Shown piece by piece: positions 1 to 11,770 of a stretch of DNA of 64,000 bases. The position numbers were made by a program, and so were the translations under genes. Position 1 is the stretch's first letter; every line of letters starts with the position of its first letter. This stretch comes from Callorhinus ursinus (Eukaryota; Chordata; Mammalia; Carnivora; Otariidae), in contig NW_020313057.1 of assembly GCF_003265705.1 (NCBI RefSeq), forward strand, positions 892,950-956,949. The letters run 5' to 3'. Below the pieces are notes generated by a model. It was not told the origin of the DNA, searched no databases, and worked only from the letters and a program-made list of their open reading frames with translations.

Positions 1-639
1 TGTTTGGATGTCTCATTGTGGCTTTAATTTCTTCCAATCATGAAAACACTCAAGATCACTGATGAATGGAAGTTGACTTCCTTTCTTGACTTTCAGATCG
101 GTCACTTTCGCCTCATCCTTGTGGTCATGCAGCATCAAAAACTTCATCATCTTTGATTCATTGCTCTTCTTCACCTTCCTTATCAGGCCAAGACCTGTTC
201 ATATTCCCTTTAAGATATATTGAATCTATTAGCATCCCTTCCTGTGACCATTGGCAGCCCCCCAATTCTGCTCACTTAGCTGCCAAGCATATTGTTATTT
301 GTTCACAACTTGTTTTCCTGAATCCAGTCTGTTCTCCGTAAAATCTATCCTTATATTGCACACAAGCCAGTCTTCCTTAAATATTATTTCATCCTAACAT
401 TTCCCTATTCACACTTCACAATGGCCTTATATTTCCTTTGATGTCTTGGTACATCTCTATTTCCAGAGTCTTATCCGACTTTGCCTATGTAGCCACATTT
501 TCCACTAGTCACTAACACACATGAGTTCTCTCAGACGGTCTCATTTCCTGAGCATAGCCCACCCCTCGAAATGGATGGCATATTTGACCATCTCATTCCC
601 TGTCTTAAATGCTCCTTCTTTTCTCATAATCTATAAAAA
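1..639. other. Intergenic, no gene seen
   Basis: AT-rich, pyrimidine-leaning sequence with only short open frames and no recognisable protein. Parts may be decayed L2 sequence, but the match is too weak to call. Confidence 0.5.
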
Positions 640-825
640 AATCACCCTGGTTCCTGACTGGGGATGATTTTTGGCAATGACATTCTTGACTGTTAGAAGT
701 AGGCAACAGAGTTTCACTAGCATGTCGGGCCCAGGGATGCTGCTAAACATTCTGCAAAACACAGGACAGCCTCTCACAACAAAGAATAACTGGGCCAAAA
801 TGTTAGTAGGACCAAGATTAAGAAA
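640..825 (+). mobile_element. Ancient hAT-type non-autonomous DNA transposon remnant
   Basis: The phrases ccagggatgctgctaaacat, acaggacagcc and acaacaaagaat, in this order, match a common old mammalian hAT/Charlie-group element as I recall its consensus. The copy is strongly diverged and I see no clear terminal repeats, so the subfamily is left open. Confidence 0.5.
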
Positions 826-1162
826 GTAGTAGAAGAGACACAAGGAACAGAAGTCAGTCTGAGCTCTGCTGGTAACATCCGTTAGCTCCCTGGGGCTGAT
901 GCGTGTCACATGTCAAGTGAGGCAAGTGGGCCACAATGCCATGAACCCTTTCACCCCCTGTGACTCCTCCTAATGCCTACAATGCTTGTCGATCTGCGCC
1001 ACACAGTTTAAACCTTCAGATTATGTGTCGGAGATTGTCTGCTGTTTCTTGGATGGGTATTTCTTGCTCAGTTAGATCCTGCTCCTTACCTTGAAAATGA
1101 GGACCATGTCTCATTCTTGCATTTCCCCTGCAGCACCTTGCCTACTGAGTGCAACAAATGTC
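826..1162. other. Intergenic, nothing recognised
   Basis: Unique-looking sequence between the old transposon remnant and the first SINE. No open frame of interest. Confidence 0.5.
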
Positions 1163-1365
1163 GGGGCGCCTGGGGGGCTCCGTCGTTAGGCGTCTGCCTT
1201 CAGCTCGGGTCATGGTCCCAGGGTCCTGGGATCGAGCCCCGCATCGGGCTCCCTGCTCCGCGGGAAGCCTGCCTCTCCCTCTGCCACTCCCCCTGCTTGT
1301 GTTCCCTCTCTCGCTGTCTCTCTCTCTCTCTCAAATAAATAAATAAAATCTTTAAAAAAAAAAAA
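1163..1365 (+). mobile_element. Carnivore tRNA-derived SINE (SINEC type)
   Basis: The copy starts GGGCGCCTGGGGGGCTCCGT, has the body GATCGAGCCCCGCATCGGGC, then a CT-rich stretch, AAATAAATAAATAAAATCTTT and a 12-base A run. The tRNA-like head, including a degraded B box (ATCGAGCCCC), is followed by the carnivore tail. Short open frames here are shadows of the repeat. Confidence 0.93.
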
Positions 1366-1760
1366 TGCCTAAGAAGTCTCTGTTGATTCATTGGATGATC
1401 ATAGTCCCAAACAAATACTGTCAAGCCCCCTGAGACAGAAGAGTGTGTCTGTGTATGCTCAGTAAACGACAACACTCTGCTTTGTCAGGCTGAATGTTGA
1501 GAATGTGTTGTTTTGCCTAATGAGGTAAAGGACATCCTACTCTCAGGCTAACCCATTTGGGCTGGCTGATAGAGCCAAATTCCAGAGAGAAGGATGTCTC
1601 TCCAGGGACTCAACAATTTGTTATGATTATAAAATTAATACATTCATTAAGGAAAATTTTAAAGTATAAAAATATATAGAGCACAAGACTAAAGGAAATC
1701 TTAGCCCTATCATCCAGAGAGAACCATTGTTAACATTTTGATCTAGTCAGGTGTTTTAAT

Positions 1761-1762
<2 letters not shown>

Positions 1763-1798
<36 letters not shown>
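1763..1798. repeat. (TA)n microsatellite
   Basis: Eighteen uninterrupted AT dinucleotides. Such tracts are commonly length-variable. Confidence 0.97.
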
Positions 1799-1801
<3 letters not shown>

Positions 1802-1841
1802 TATATTAAAGAGCAATATAAATTCAAATACTTCTATTTAA

Positions 1842-1845
<4 letters not shown>

Positions 1846-1873
<28 letters not shown>
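1846..1873. repeat. (CA)n microsatellite
   Basis: Fourteen AC dinucleotides, 48 bases after the TA tract. Confidence 0.97.
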
Positions 1874-2649
1874 TCATTGCACACATCTAGGAGTTCCAAA
1901 GATGACAAAAGATTCCTCTCCCTTCTTATCAATATTTTCCCACAGGGATAACCACTGGTAACAATTAACATGTATCCTTCCAGATTTTTCTATTCATATA
2001 CAAATATATATCTTCTTACTTTTATAAAAATAGTATACATATTGTTATGCAACATATGTTTCTACCTAATATATTTTGGATAACCTCCCACATCATGTAA
2101 ATCTACCTCTTTCTTTTAAACCTACATGGTAGTGCAATTGAATAAATGCAGCAAAACCCTTTAAACTGGTCCCCAGTGATGGCTTCTTGGATTGTTTCAA
2201 TTTTTGCTCCTACAAGCACCTTTCCAAATAACGGTTTTGTCGATATATATACGTATATTTCAATACTAATGCAAGTTTTACCATAAGACAGATCCTAGAA
2301 ATAGAAATGCTAAGTCCAAAAAATATAGTCTAAACTTTTTTAGATACTGCCACTCTACCCTCCAAAATATTTACTAATTAGGTCTTAAAATAATGAATTT
2401 ATTTTATCAACCTTATAAATTAGTTGAGTTTTAGTGGAGGATGAATATATATATAAATCCTATTCTTATTTTAATATCTTTGCAGTATATTGCAAGGTCC
2501 AAACTATATCTCAGATTGACTTTTAGATTTTGTATGAGTCTATTCATATTCTCTGTGCAAAATCTCTCTCCCATTGAACGTGATCGGACTGTCCTTGATG
2601 TCTGAATAAGTAGCCACCAAATTTCCCAATAAGAAAGTCTTGTGCCTTG

Positions 2650-2862
2650 GTGACTTTGGAGTCGGATAGATTACATTTGACTCCTTCCTCCTCTAATTAT
2701 TAGCTGTGTGTCCTTGGGGGAAATTATATAACCAGTCTGAGTCTCAGTTTTCTTGTATGCAAAAATGGAAAAAATAACCATTAAGACTACTTTGTAGAGA
2801 GGTTCAGAGGGTTAAATTAAAACTCTTCCTCTAGCATCTAGCAAAGAATAGGCACTTGTTGG
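2650..2862 (+). mobile_element. MIR SINE remnant
   Basis: The order ggagtcggatagatt, attagctgtgtgtccttggg, gagtctcagttttcttgta, caaaaatgg and aataggcacttgttgg follows the MIR consensus on the plus strand, including its central core. It is diverged, as expected for this age. Confidence 0.75.
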
Positions 2863-4029
2863 TTCGCTTTAAGGGAGTCATGAATGTGACTCAAGCAAGA
2901 ATGAAGTCTGTTACTGAATATGATACCAAAAGAGATGCCAGGGGTAGATGCCAGACCAAAAATCCTATTTTCCACCTCAGGTGGGGTTTTGGTGTTGGTG
3001 AACTCTAGAAGACTTTCAGTTTATCCCTATCATTCAGGTTCCTTAATGGCTGCAAATAAAAACAAAAGAGAAAGTGAGGTCCCTGCATTCACTCCCCCGC
3101 ACCCACTGCCACCCCACACTGCAACCTATTGTAGCTTGGGACAAAGGGGGACAATGTCATCACAAGTTGTTTGGCAGGGTTCTGATCAGCACCTTTAGTG
3201 AACCAGGAAAGGAACGCTGAGAGGTTTAAGGCAGCAAGGAAATGTTGTCATTCTTGGGTAACTGAAGTCTCTTATTTTGCTGTAACCAGCGCTCTCTGCA
3301 GTAGCACAAAAATCTCTGTGGATACACCAGAGCTCAGCCTTGTCATGGAAAGGTAATGGCAAGAAATTCCACAAAAGAATGAGTGACAGTAATTGGAAAT
3401 AATTTAAGGAGAAGTGATATGAAAAAGTAGCTTTTTATTATTAATTCTCTTTTTATAATATAAATGATCATTTGTAACACATTTATTTTGACAGTAGTCC
3501 AAGACTTTAAAAATTTTCCCATGCACCAGTTATAAACGGTTGATAATCAATTTGTTGGAGATTATACTGATTAAGGAAATTATTCATCTACTGTATTTTT
3601 CATCTCAGATATTTTTCAAATGTCACTGAAGTCTCTTAAGCTTAAAAAACCTTGTTATTAGCCAGTATGCACAGTAAGTGTAAAACTGATGGCACAAATA
3701 TTATGAATAGTACCTCTTAGGACAAAATTTGATTTGTTTGAAGGCAGATGACATTATAAAGGATAGTCACGATGTCAGTAGAGGGAGTTACTATGCTACT
3801 TGATTTACTTAGCATCGTTGTCACTTTGTAGATTGAGATATGATTGATGGTATCATTAATATAGAAAGTATGTTAATATTAGAACAGGCTTTAAGGTCCC
3901 TCACTAGAAAATTCTCCCCCTCCTCAAAATGATATAATTTGGAATAAAGTGCCCTAAGGATACAGTGCTTCTTAGACTGAAAGCCCTTTGGTGTAAGGAG
4001 TCGTTGTTTCTTGTCTTTAGAAAGTTAAT
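2863..4029. other. Intergenic, no gene seen
   Basis: Mostly unique-looking AT-rich sequence. No open frame with recognisable content and no clear repeat. Confidence 0.5.
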
Positions 4030-4046
4030 CAACTTTTGAGGTGTAC

Positions 4047-4077
<31 letters not shown>

Positions 4078-5170
4078 CCATTTCAAGAATACATTTCAGT
4101 GCGTTTTGACAAATTTATATACTGATATAACCACTCCACAATCACGGTATAGAATGTTTTCATCACCCCAAATTTCTCTTTTGTCTCCTGCCAGTCACCT
4201 CTCCTCCTCTTCAGCCCTAGACAACTGTTAAATTATTTTCTGTCTCTATAGATTGGATTTGTCTTTTCTAGAGTTTTATATAAATCAAATCTCACAGAGT
4301 GTGGTATTTTGTGTCTGACTTCTTTCACTCAGTGTACTGCTTTTGAAATTCATCCACATTGTTGCATGTATCAGGATTCATTATTTTCTTGTTTGTTTGT
4401 GTTCCATTATGTGAAAGTAGCACACAAGTGTATCCATTCTTTAGTTTGTTTCTACTTGTTGGTTATCATAAATGAAACTGCTTTATATATTCATGAGTAA
4501 GTCTTTGTGTGAACATATGATTTTATTTATTTTGGGTAAATATGCAGTAGTAGTTACACTCACTTATTAGTTCTAATGACTTTTTTGTAGACTGTAGGAT
4601 TTCCTATATTGGAGATCATGTCATCTATGAATAAAGAAAAGTTTTACATCTTAAAAAAAATGCAGTAGTAATACGGTAGGATGCTTAATAAGTGTATATT
4701 TAACTATGGAAGAAAACTGTCAAACTGTTTTCAAGAGGGGCTGAACAATTTTATATCCCTACCACCATTGTTCCATATATTTGTCAATATTTGTTATTAG
4801 CGGGTCTTCTTAATTTTGGTAATTATAGTGGGTATGTAGTGATATCTAATTATGAGTGATGACTAATGATGTTGAGCATCATTTCATGTGCTTATTGGCC
4901 ATGCATATATCTTTCCTTGTGAGGGTCTATTCATATCTTTAGCTCACTTTTTGAAGTTGGATTGTTCATCTTAAAGTTCTTTATATATATATTTAGATAT
5001 AGTCTCTTGTCATATATATATGTGTGTGTGTGTATATATACACACATATATACATATATATATATATGACAGATATTTTCTGCAGTCTCTGGCTTCCTTT
5101 TTCATTTTCTTAACATTGTCATTTGAAGACCAAAAGTTGTGAATTTTGATGAAAAGGGACTCTTTTCAAC
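4030..5170 (-). mobile_element. Ancient L1M ORF2/3' region, antisense
   Basis: On the plus strand the phrases ttctttcactcagtgtactg, ttgttgcatgtatcagga, gatgttgagcatcatttcat and tttcattttcttaacattgtc match, in order, the antisense of the L1 ORF2 C-terminal part. The frame is broken many times. Internal TA tracts (about 4,051-4,073) and a TA/TG/CA block (about 4,981-5,068) have expanded within it. Confidence 0.8.
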
Positions 5171-6061
5171 ACCTACTCTTGTCTCCTCCACAGCTTTGAA
5201 TTCCGAATAGAGCTTTTTAAACACAAAAGTAGTCCCTTAGTGCCTCTCTGTTTATTGACAAACTGAGAAAAGCCAAAACATTAGCTCTGAATCAAGAATT
5301 CTATTTTAAATATTGACATTCTGGCTTCCTTCAAATAAGTTATGCAAATTTTTTAAAGCAGTCCTGGGAGGTAGAAAAAAATATCGCTGCTCCCATAGAA
5401 AAATAGTCTGAGGTGTGAAAAAGTGAAGTACATGACCCGAGGTGAAGAAAAGTGGCTGAGGCAGAGCAGGGAATGCAGTGAAACTAATTGATCACAGTGA
5501 TGGGTCCAATCCAAGCCCTTTGGGGTCCACCTCCTGGCACCCAAACCCATTGAGCTAAATAATTACAGCAAGGCCAGGGCCTGAAGGGATCAACCCACAT
5601 CTGCTGGTATTGATTCTTTCCATTTTATTTTGTTTCTTTTCTTTCTCCACCCTCCAGCCCTTCCTTCTTTTCCTTTTTTTTTTTTTTTTTTTTTTGCCCT
5701 CTCTTTTTCTGCCTTCAGCTCCATTATGTGTTCCATCTGCTGTCCTTAGTTTTGCAGCTCTTTCTACCTCCCTTTCTTCTCCTCTCCCTCCCCCCCAACC
5801 CCTCCCTCTCTCTCTCTGCCGGTCTTAACTGAGGAACTCCCCTTTTATAACGAATCAAAGGCTGATTTTTCTGTTGTGCAGGAACACACATATTTGATTA
5901 TATCTGTGTCATCTCCCGATTCTGGTAGAACCAAAAGCAAAAACCAGAACTTACTTCAGAGCCATGGATGCCCCAGTCAGAGTAGAAACGCTCGCTGACT
6001 GCATAGACCAGTCAAGTAGGACTGAAAAAATTCACCTCATTTCCGGTGAAACTGCTGATAC
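5171..6061. other. Intergenic; long pyrimidine-rich tract
   Basis: No gene seen. About 5,605-5,820 is nearly all C and T on the plus strand, including a 22-base T run at 5,674-5,695. The open frame there (many F, L, S, P) is a product of that composition. Confidence 0.6.
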
Positions 6062-6068
6062 GTTCTGG

Positions 6069-6071
6069 CTT

Positions 6072-6110
<39 letters not shown>
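6069..6110. repeat. (TTTA)n microsatellite at a SINE tail
   Basis: About ten TTTA units next to the A-rich end of the following minus-strand SINE. It probably grew out of the SINE tail. Confidence 0.9.
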
Positions 6111-6304
6111 TATATTTTTAAAGATTTTATTTATTTATTTGAGAGAGAGAGAGAATGAGAGATAGCAGGAGAGGGAAGAGGGTCAGAGGGAGCAGCAGAC
6201 TCCCCGCCAAGCAGGGAGCCCGATGCGGGACTGGATCCCGGGACTCCAGGATCATGACCTGAGCTGAAGGCAGTCGCTTAACCAACTGAGGCACCCAGGC
6301 GCCC
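6111..6304 (-). mobile_element. Carnivore tRNA-derived SINE (SINEC type)
   Basis: Reverse-oriented copy. The plus strand reads AAAGATTTTATTTATTTATT, GAGAGAGAGAG, CGATGCGGGACTGGATCCCG and ends CACCCAGGCGCCC. Confidence 0.93.
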
Positions 6305-7029
6305 TATTTTTTTTCTTTTAAATTAAAGTTTGCCAGCACTGATTATTTTCCATTATTAATCCTCCGTAAAACAGCAACCACCTGGGTAGGTTTTTAAAGG
6401 GTGATCCTTTCATTTTACAAATCTCAGCGTGCTTCCCTGCTCCAAACTTGGATAAAGTCCTCAATCGTTGAAGCCCCCTGCAGGGTCCTACAATCAGGAT
6501 CTCTCTCTGTCCTCATCTCATCTCTGGCCACACCCTCGTGCTCCATTTTGTGTTTGTTTGTTTTCACCCCAACTGGGCTAGTCCCCGGAGTGCTCCCAGG
6601 GCGGCGAACGGTGCCGCTCGTGTCTAGTTGACCCCCTTCCTACCCCTTTCCTCACCCCCCTTCCTCTTCATAATAACATCATAACTATATTTGTTTACAA
6701 AAAAAGTATACATGCCTGAAATAAACTCAGGCAATACAGTGAAGTTCAAAATGTAATTTTTTTTTAAATTAACCCACCGCTAAGAAAGAACGGTCATTCA
6801 CGTTTAACTTCATTTCAAACACACATATAAAAATATATATGCCTGTGTTGTATGTATGTATATATACACACACATATCGACATACATTAGACATAACATA
6901 TGTACACGCACAAGTAAAATGTACTTCGTGTGTATTTTTACACAAATGACAGGATAGCTTCTTAAAACTTTATTAAAACGGGATTATACTACATTACACA
7001 CAGTATTTTAAGTTAAAAGTTTTAAATTT
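6305..7029. other. Intergenic, no gene seen
   Basis: Unique-looking, with a short TA/CA-rich patch near 6,830-6,890. No recognised gene or repeat. Confidence 0.5.
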
Positions 7030-7150
7030 CGAGCGCCTGGCTGGCAGGGTCAGTGGAGCATGTGACTCTTGATCTCGAGGTTATAAGTTCGAGCCCCACG
7101 TTGGGTGTAAGATGACTTTAAAAATAATAATAAAATCTTTTTTAAAAAAA
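7030..7150 (+). mobile_element. Older or shorter carnivore tRNA-derived SINE
   Basis: The head GAGCGCCTGGCTGGCAGGGT, then GTGACTCTTGATCTCGAGG and GAGCCCCACGTTGGGTGTA, then an AATAATAATAAAATC tail. It lacks the CT-rich middle segment of the longer copies, which suggests a separate subfamily. Confidence 0.85.
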
Positions 7151-7319
7151 GTTTCACATTTGTTTGAATTTCTAAAAATAAATAAAAAGAAACTGAAAGG
7201 AAACTGAAAGAAGAGCTGAACTGCAGATAAAGGTTTTTCCGCCATAACTAACATGTGACTTCCTAGAAAACCCCTCTAAAGTTAACAGAAACACAAAATA
7301 ACAACAGAAGCGTTGTTTT

Positions 7320-7785
7320 GTAACAACTTAATTGAACTATAATTGACACACAACAATCTACACATACTTGAGTGTACAACTGGCTAAGTTGCACATGTAT
7401 ACGCACCTAGGAAAGCATGACCATACTCACGATTGTGTGCATACTTTTCACCTCTGTAGTTTCTGCTCACCCTTTGGAAATCCCTTCCCTTAACCCTCTC
7501 TGCCTCCCTTCCCCAGTCAAAGGGATCTGTTTTCTCTCACATCCGTGGGTTTGAATGTTCTAGCGTCTTCTTTAAGTGCAGACATAGTCTTTACTCTTTT
7601 CTGTCTGCCTTCTTTCACTCAGCATGATTACTTTGAGATTCCTCTGCGTTGCTGTGTACATCAGTAGTCTCTTTCCTTTTATTGCTGCATCGTATTCCAT
7701 GGGATGTATATAGCACAATTTGTTTATCACTACCTGTGGATGGGCATTTGGGTTTTTTTCCAATTTGAAGCTACCAGAATTATAA
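7320..7785 (-). mobile_element. Ancient L1 ORF2 C-terminal and 3' fragment, antisense
   Basis: The minus strand at 7,572-7,763 gives a peptide containing CYIHPMEYDAAIKGKR, which is the typical L1 ORF2 C-terminal motif. The lower-coordinate flank matches an old L1 3' region. It is a decayed fragment with no function expected. Confidence 0.8.
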
Positions 7786-7799
7786 ATTGAATTTTAAGA

Positions 7800-7945
7800 T
7801 GTAAAACTTGTGCCCTTCAAAATAAATTAACAGAGAATGCAAAAGGAGCCACGGACTAGATCAAGATCTTTGCAAATCACATAACTGATAAAAGATTTGT
7901 ATTCAGGATATAGAAAATCTCTCAAAACTCAAGAAAACAAACAAC
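7800..7945 (+). mobile_element. L1 ORF2 fragment, sense
   Basis: Phrases atctttgcaaatcacataac, tgataaaagatttgtattca and ctctcaaaactcaagaaaac match the L1 ORF2 segment on the plus strand. Its orientation is opposite to the fragment just before it. Confidence 0.65.
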
Positions 7946-8164
7946 ACGTTATGATTTTTTAAGTACATATTTTGATTTTAACAGAATCTGCTTACTCCTT
8001 GCTACAAAAGATGAGGGAATTAGCACTTACACTTCTTCCTGTGTGTCTGCCTAGACAATATAAAATTTAAGGATAAGAATCATGACTGTCTTATGATAGT
8101 GGTGACATATCTCCTAGTGCAGTTTATAGCCCCAAATAGTTGCTCACTGTAATTGTTAATTTAG

Positions 8165-8410
8165 TTAACAAATATTAATGGTTTGAGAAGTTGGAGACAT
8201 AGCAATAAGTAAAACAGACCCAAAAAAATTTTTAATCCCTATCCTTATGAAAACTACATTCTGGTGGGGGAGGCAGAAAATGAACGAGTAAACATATATA
8301 GTAAATAGAGTATTTTAGGGGAAAAAAAAATATATATATAGTAACTTATTACTAGACTTTACTAGCAGAGTGGCATTTCAGAAAACACCTGAAGGAGGCA
8401 ATATTCACTT
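8165..8410 (+). mobile_element. Probable L2 remnant
   Basis: Phrases gagacatagcaataagtaaaacagac, tatgaaaactacattctggtgg and gtggcatttcagaaaacacc follow the 3' half of L2. Confidence 0.5.
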
Positions 8411-8804
8411 GGGACCAGAATGGAGATAGTAAGGGGGAAAGAAAAACTGTAACTGATACAAATATGGAGAAGAAGAAGGTAAGTTTAGAATAGATCACTA
8501 ATCTCTTCCTCATTACACAAGTCCTAGTTCAACCAGTAATTTATACCCAACAAAGGAGCCAGGAATGTGATTTGGATCTTCAGACTCACTTCTTTCCTTC
8601 AACCATCCCTGTTCTTGACCCAGGAAGGGAAAGATCTTGAAAGGTACCCTTGAGCCTCTCTTGGGATCGCCAGATCTCAGTCACAAGTTGGGAACCAAGA
8701 GCAACTAGAAACTCTTTAAAACAAGGAATTTTAATAAAATAACTCCACAAATGGGAGAAGCTTCTATTTTCTCTTTATTTCACAGTAAGGAAGGCAGAGA
8801 GGAC

Positions 8805-8945
8805 TTACTCATTCTTTCAGGGAGTCTCCTTTGAGCACCTGCCATGTGCCATGAACTGTACAAAGTCCTGGGGATGCAGCATTAAGCACAGCAGATGAGG
8901 TTCTGTCTTGGCCTCCTCAAGCTTCCAGCTTAGCGATGGAAACTT
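8805..8945 (+). mobile_element. L2 remnant
   Basis: The phrase gagcacctgccatgtgcca followed by actgtacaaagtcctgggg and a degraded cagcatta block matches the L2 3' consensus. Confidence 0.7.
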
Positions 8946-10616
8946 GAGGCCTATGTACTGAAATTTACACCGCAGAAATTGGTGAGCACCATAGATGTAC
9001 ACTAGATTTATGGTGTTGTTGATTTTCTAGACTTAAGTGACACAGAAAACGTTAACCCCGCAGATTAAATTTAAACATTTTTTGAGTTTGTAGCTCTTCC
9101 ATTGTGTAGCACAAAATATGGAGGCAGTATTCTAGTATTCAAGAATTATTACCTGATTCAGCAAAGAAGTCACTCATGTCATTGACAAATGAGTGAAATT
9201 CCAACATATGTCTTCTCCGTTGTTCCACTTTCCTCTTACTCATTAACGTAAATGAAAATGTCAACCAACATTCATGTCAAAACTCCACTCATTTATCATT
9301 TGCAACCATAACTTGGCTCCAAACACAAGAATTCATCAAAAAGTCAACAAAAGCATCCTGCAGAAATAATCATTCCACGTGTGAACCCATTGTCGTTGGT
9401 TTTCCTGTCCACAGCATCACTGTGAGCTCAAAATCAAAGGTCAGAAGGCAAGTGCTCTGCACTGCCTGTTGATTTGTAACCAAACATCTCACGTGGGCAT
9501 CTCTTCATGGCCCAAGGTGGCTAATGGCGAAACTGATTGACACACTGGGGTTAGTGATTCTCCCTAGCCATCCTGGTAGGCCGGCCAGTATAAAATAAGA
9601 CGTGCTCAGCAGGAGGTGGCTACGCTGATCCTCCGTTAAGAGTTAGGTCGCATAAATCATTCTCTCCTTCTCTGATGCTACCTTTGGGCTACTGACGGGT
9701 GAGACATCTGGGTAGGTTGAGAGATTGAGTCAGCATTCGTGCAACAGTTTTACCTCTGAGAGCCCATGTGGAGCGCTAATCCACAGTCCAGACCCCTGAT
9801 TGGCCTTTCAGTACACGTGCAAATGTTAACTGATGGGATGGTGCAGCAACTTCACTTCTGTTCGGTCACAGAGCCTTTGCATCTGAGTGTCCCTTCCTCT
9901 CTTAACTTTCTTTTTTTTTTTTTTTTTTGTAAATTTAAGCGATAAATGGCATGCCATCAAAGGGGCAAGAAAGTTGAAATTTTAATAAAGGTCTGAGAAT
10001 TCACCCCTTTGAGGAAGTATTTCTACTTTATAGCAAATTTGTCAGCATGACCAAATGAGTAGGTTTCTGAAACATCTTATTTGACTTTAGATGAAATCTG
10101 TTGTTGAATGACTAGGATACCCTGGGTGTCCTTGGTTCCAGTGCTTGTAAATTCTGGGCTTTATGGATTTAGGCCAGTGATGCAAATTCATACTGAAGGT
10201 ATTAGAAAATGTTGGGGTGGAGGAGGAGGTAGAATTTTTCTTCAGAGTCCCTGGAATTGGCTCCACTTCTAGTACAGAAGACTGAAGATGCCCAAAGATT
10301 AGTGATGTCATAGATTAGTTGGCAAGGCTGGACTTGGGATTCCCAGTTAGATCAAAGATCTGTGAAAGCCTTCAACGATTTTACTAAATGCAAACATGTG
10401 TATTCTTTTCGAAGTTTATGACCAACCTGAAAGCATTTGGTGGTAATCTGTTGAATCTGCTTTGGCTCATTCTTCTACCAAAAAAAAAAAAAAAAAAAAA
10501 CATTCACACGTATGCCTATGTATTTATATATGTATACACATATATATACCTCTATACAAGGATGGATGGATAGACAGACAGACAGACATGACTTATGGGA
10601 TGCTTTATCAGTCAGG
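8946..10616. other. Intergenic, no gene seen
   Basis: Unique-looking sequence. It holds an 18-base T run at 9,911-9,928, a 20-base A run at 10,481-10,500, and a short GATG/GACA patch at 10,559-10,590. No coding signal. Confidence 0.5.
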
Positions 10617-10803
10617 GTCTAACCAGGAATCAAAAAACATTTGAATTTCTTAAAAAGAGGGCCTTTGAGGCCCTTCCTGGGTCAAGAGTGTGTTTAAGAA
10701 AAGAGGGCCTTTGAGGTCTAACCAGGAATCAGAAAACATTTGAGTTTCTTAAAAAGAGGGCCTTTGTGGGCCTTTCTGGGTCAAGAGTGTGTTAAGCAAG
10801 TGT
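10617..10803. repeat. 99-bp tandem duplication, about 1.9 copies
   Basis: Unit 1 begins GTCTAACCAGGAATCAAAAA at 10,617 and the same sequence restarts at 10,716 with few changes. Both copies share gagggcctttg, ctgggtcaagagtgtgtt and the aacatttgaatttcttaaaa or aacatttgagtttcttaaaa stretch. Unit 2 fades near 10,803. Confidence 0.88.
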
Positions 10804-11287
10804 GGAGTTGCTGAGATGCTCAGTGATGTACGTACAGTGAGATGAGCCAGAGAATGGCAACATCAGGGAGCAAGGGGGGCATAGAGAAGAGGTGGAATTT
10901 CTGGAGCCTGCAGGCAGGGGAAGGTGTAATGAGCTCTTTCTCTATTCCCACTCTTTGATTTTTCAACTTCCTTTCTCCATCTTGCTGATAGCAGTTTCTG
11001 ACATCTCTAACATCAGAAAGGAAAAGAAAGAGGGGGTAATGTGGGCTGGGCAAAACCAGTTCTTATCTGACTGGTCACCTGATGGCAGCTGGAACCACTA
11101 AGGCAATGTAGTGACTACCCCAGAGGCCAGGCATGGCAGAGAGGCTGGGAAAACAGCCTGGTTTCTTGCTGCCCACCCCGCTCCCCCACCTCCATCTCTC
11201 TGCAGCCCTTCCCACTGACTGAACCCTGCCAGAGCCCAGCTGGTATGGGAGCCTAGGCGACCAGCTTCCCAGAAATATACCTCTCGT
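10804..11287. other. Intergenic, no gene seen
   Basis: Moderately GC-rich unique-looking DNA. Open frames on both strands look non-coding. Confidence 0.5.
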
Positions 11288-11770
11288 ATGTTAATTTTCT
11301 ATACCTGTGTAAGATGTTACCATAAACTTAGAAGCTTAAAACAATGCATTTTTATTATGTCATCCTTTCCCTGGGTAAGAGTCCAGGCATGGATTAGCTG
11401 GGTCTTCCACTCAGGGTCTCGCTTGTTGAAATCAGGGTGTTGGCTGGGGCTGTGGTCTTATGGGAGGCTCTGGTCCTCTTCCACACCCATTCAGGTTGTG
11501 GACAGAATTAATCTCCTGTGGTTGTGGGACTGAGTTTTCTCACCCACTTTGGAGTTTAAAAAGGCCCCTTGAAGTCGCACTCAGGCCCTAGACATCCGGC
11601 CCTCCCAGCATGGTAGCTTCCTTCTTGCAGGCCAGCAGGAGAGACCCCCTCCCATCTGCTAAGGCAGAGTCTCCTACAACAGGACCAATCCACTCCCATT
11701 CAGGGGAAGGAGATAGTAGAGAGTGTATATACCAGTGGTTGGAGATTTGACGGCCATTTTGGAATTCTGA
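11288..11770 (+). mobile_element. Ancient interspersed repeat, family unresolved
   Basis: Phrases accataaacttagaagcttaaaac, caggcatggattagctgggt, gttggctggggctgtggtc and ttcaggttgtggacagaatt match a familiar mammalian interspersed repeat, but I cannot assign its class with certainty. Confidence 0.5.

Larger units (their letters stand above)
1690..2350 (-). mobile_element. Probable decayed ancient LINE remnant
   Basis: Phrases such as gagaaccattgttaacatttt and cttccagatttttctattcat resemble the antisense 3' part of old mammalian L1 elements. The copy is broken by a TA tract and a CA tract. Family and ends are uncertain. Confidence 0.4.

Noticed and set aside
1163..1365. tRNA gene suggested by A-box and B-box-like text
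   Set aside because: It is the tRNA-derived head of a SINE, as in all similar copies in the window; no tRNA fold with an intact acceptor stem is evident.
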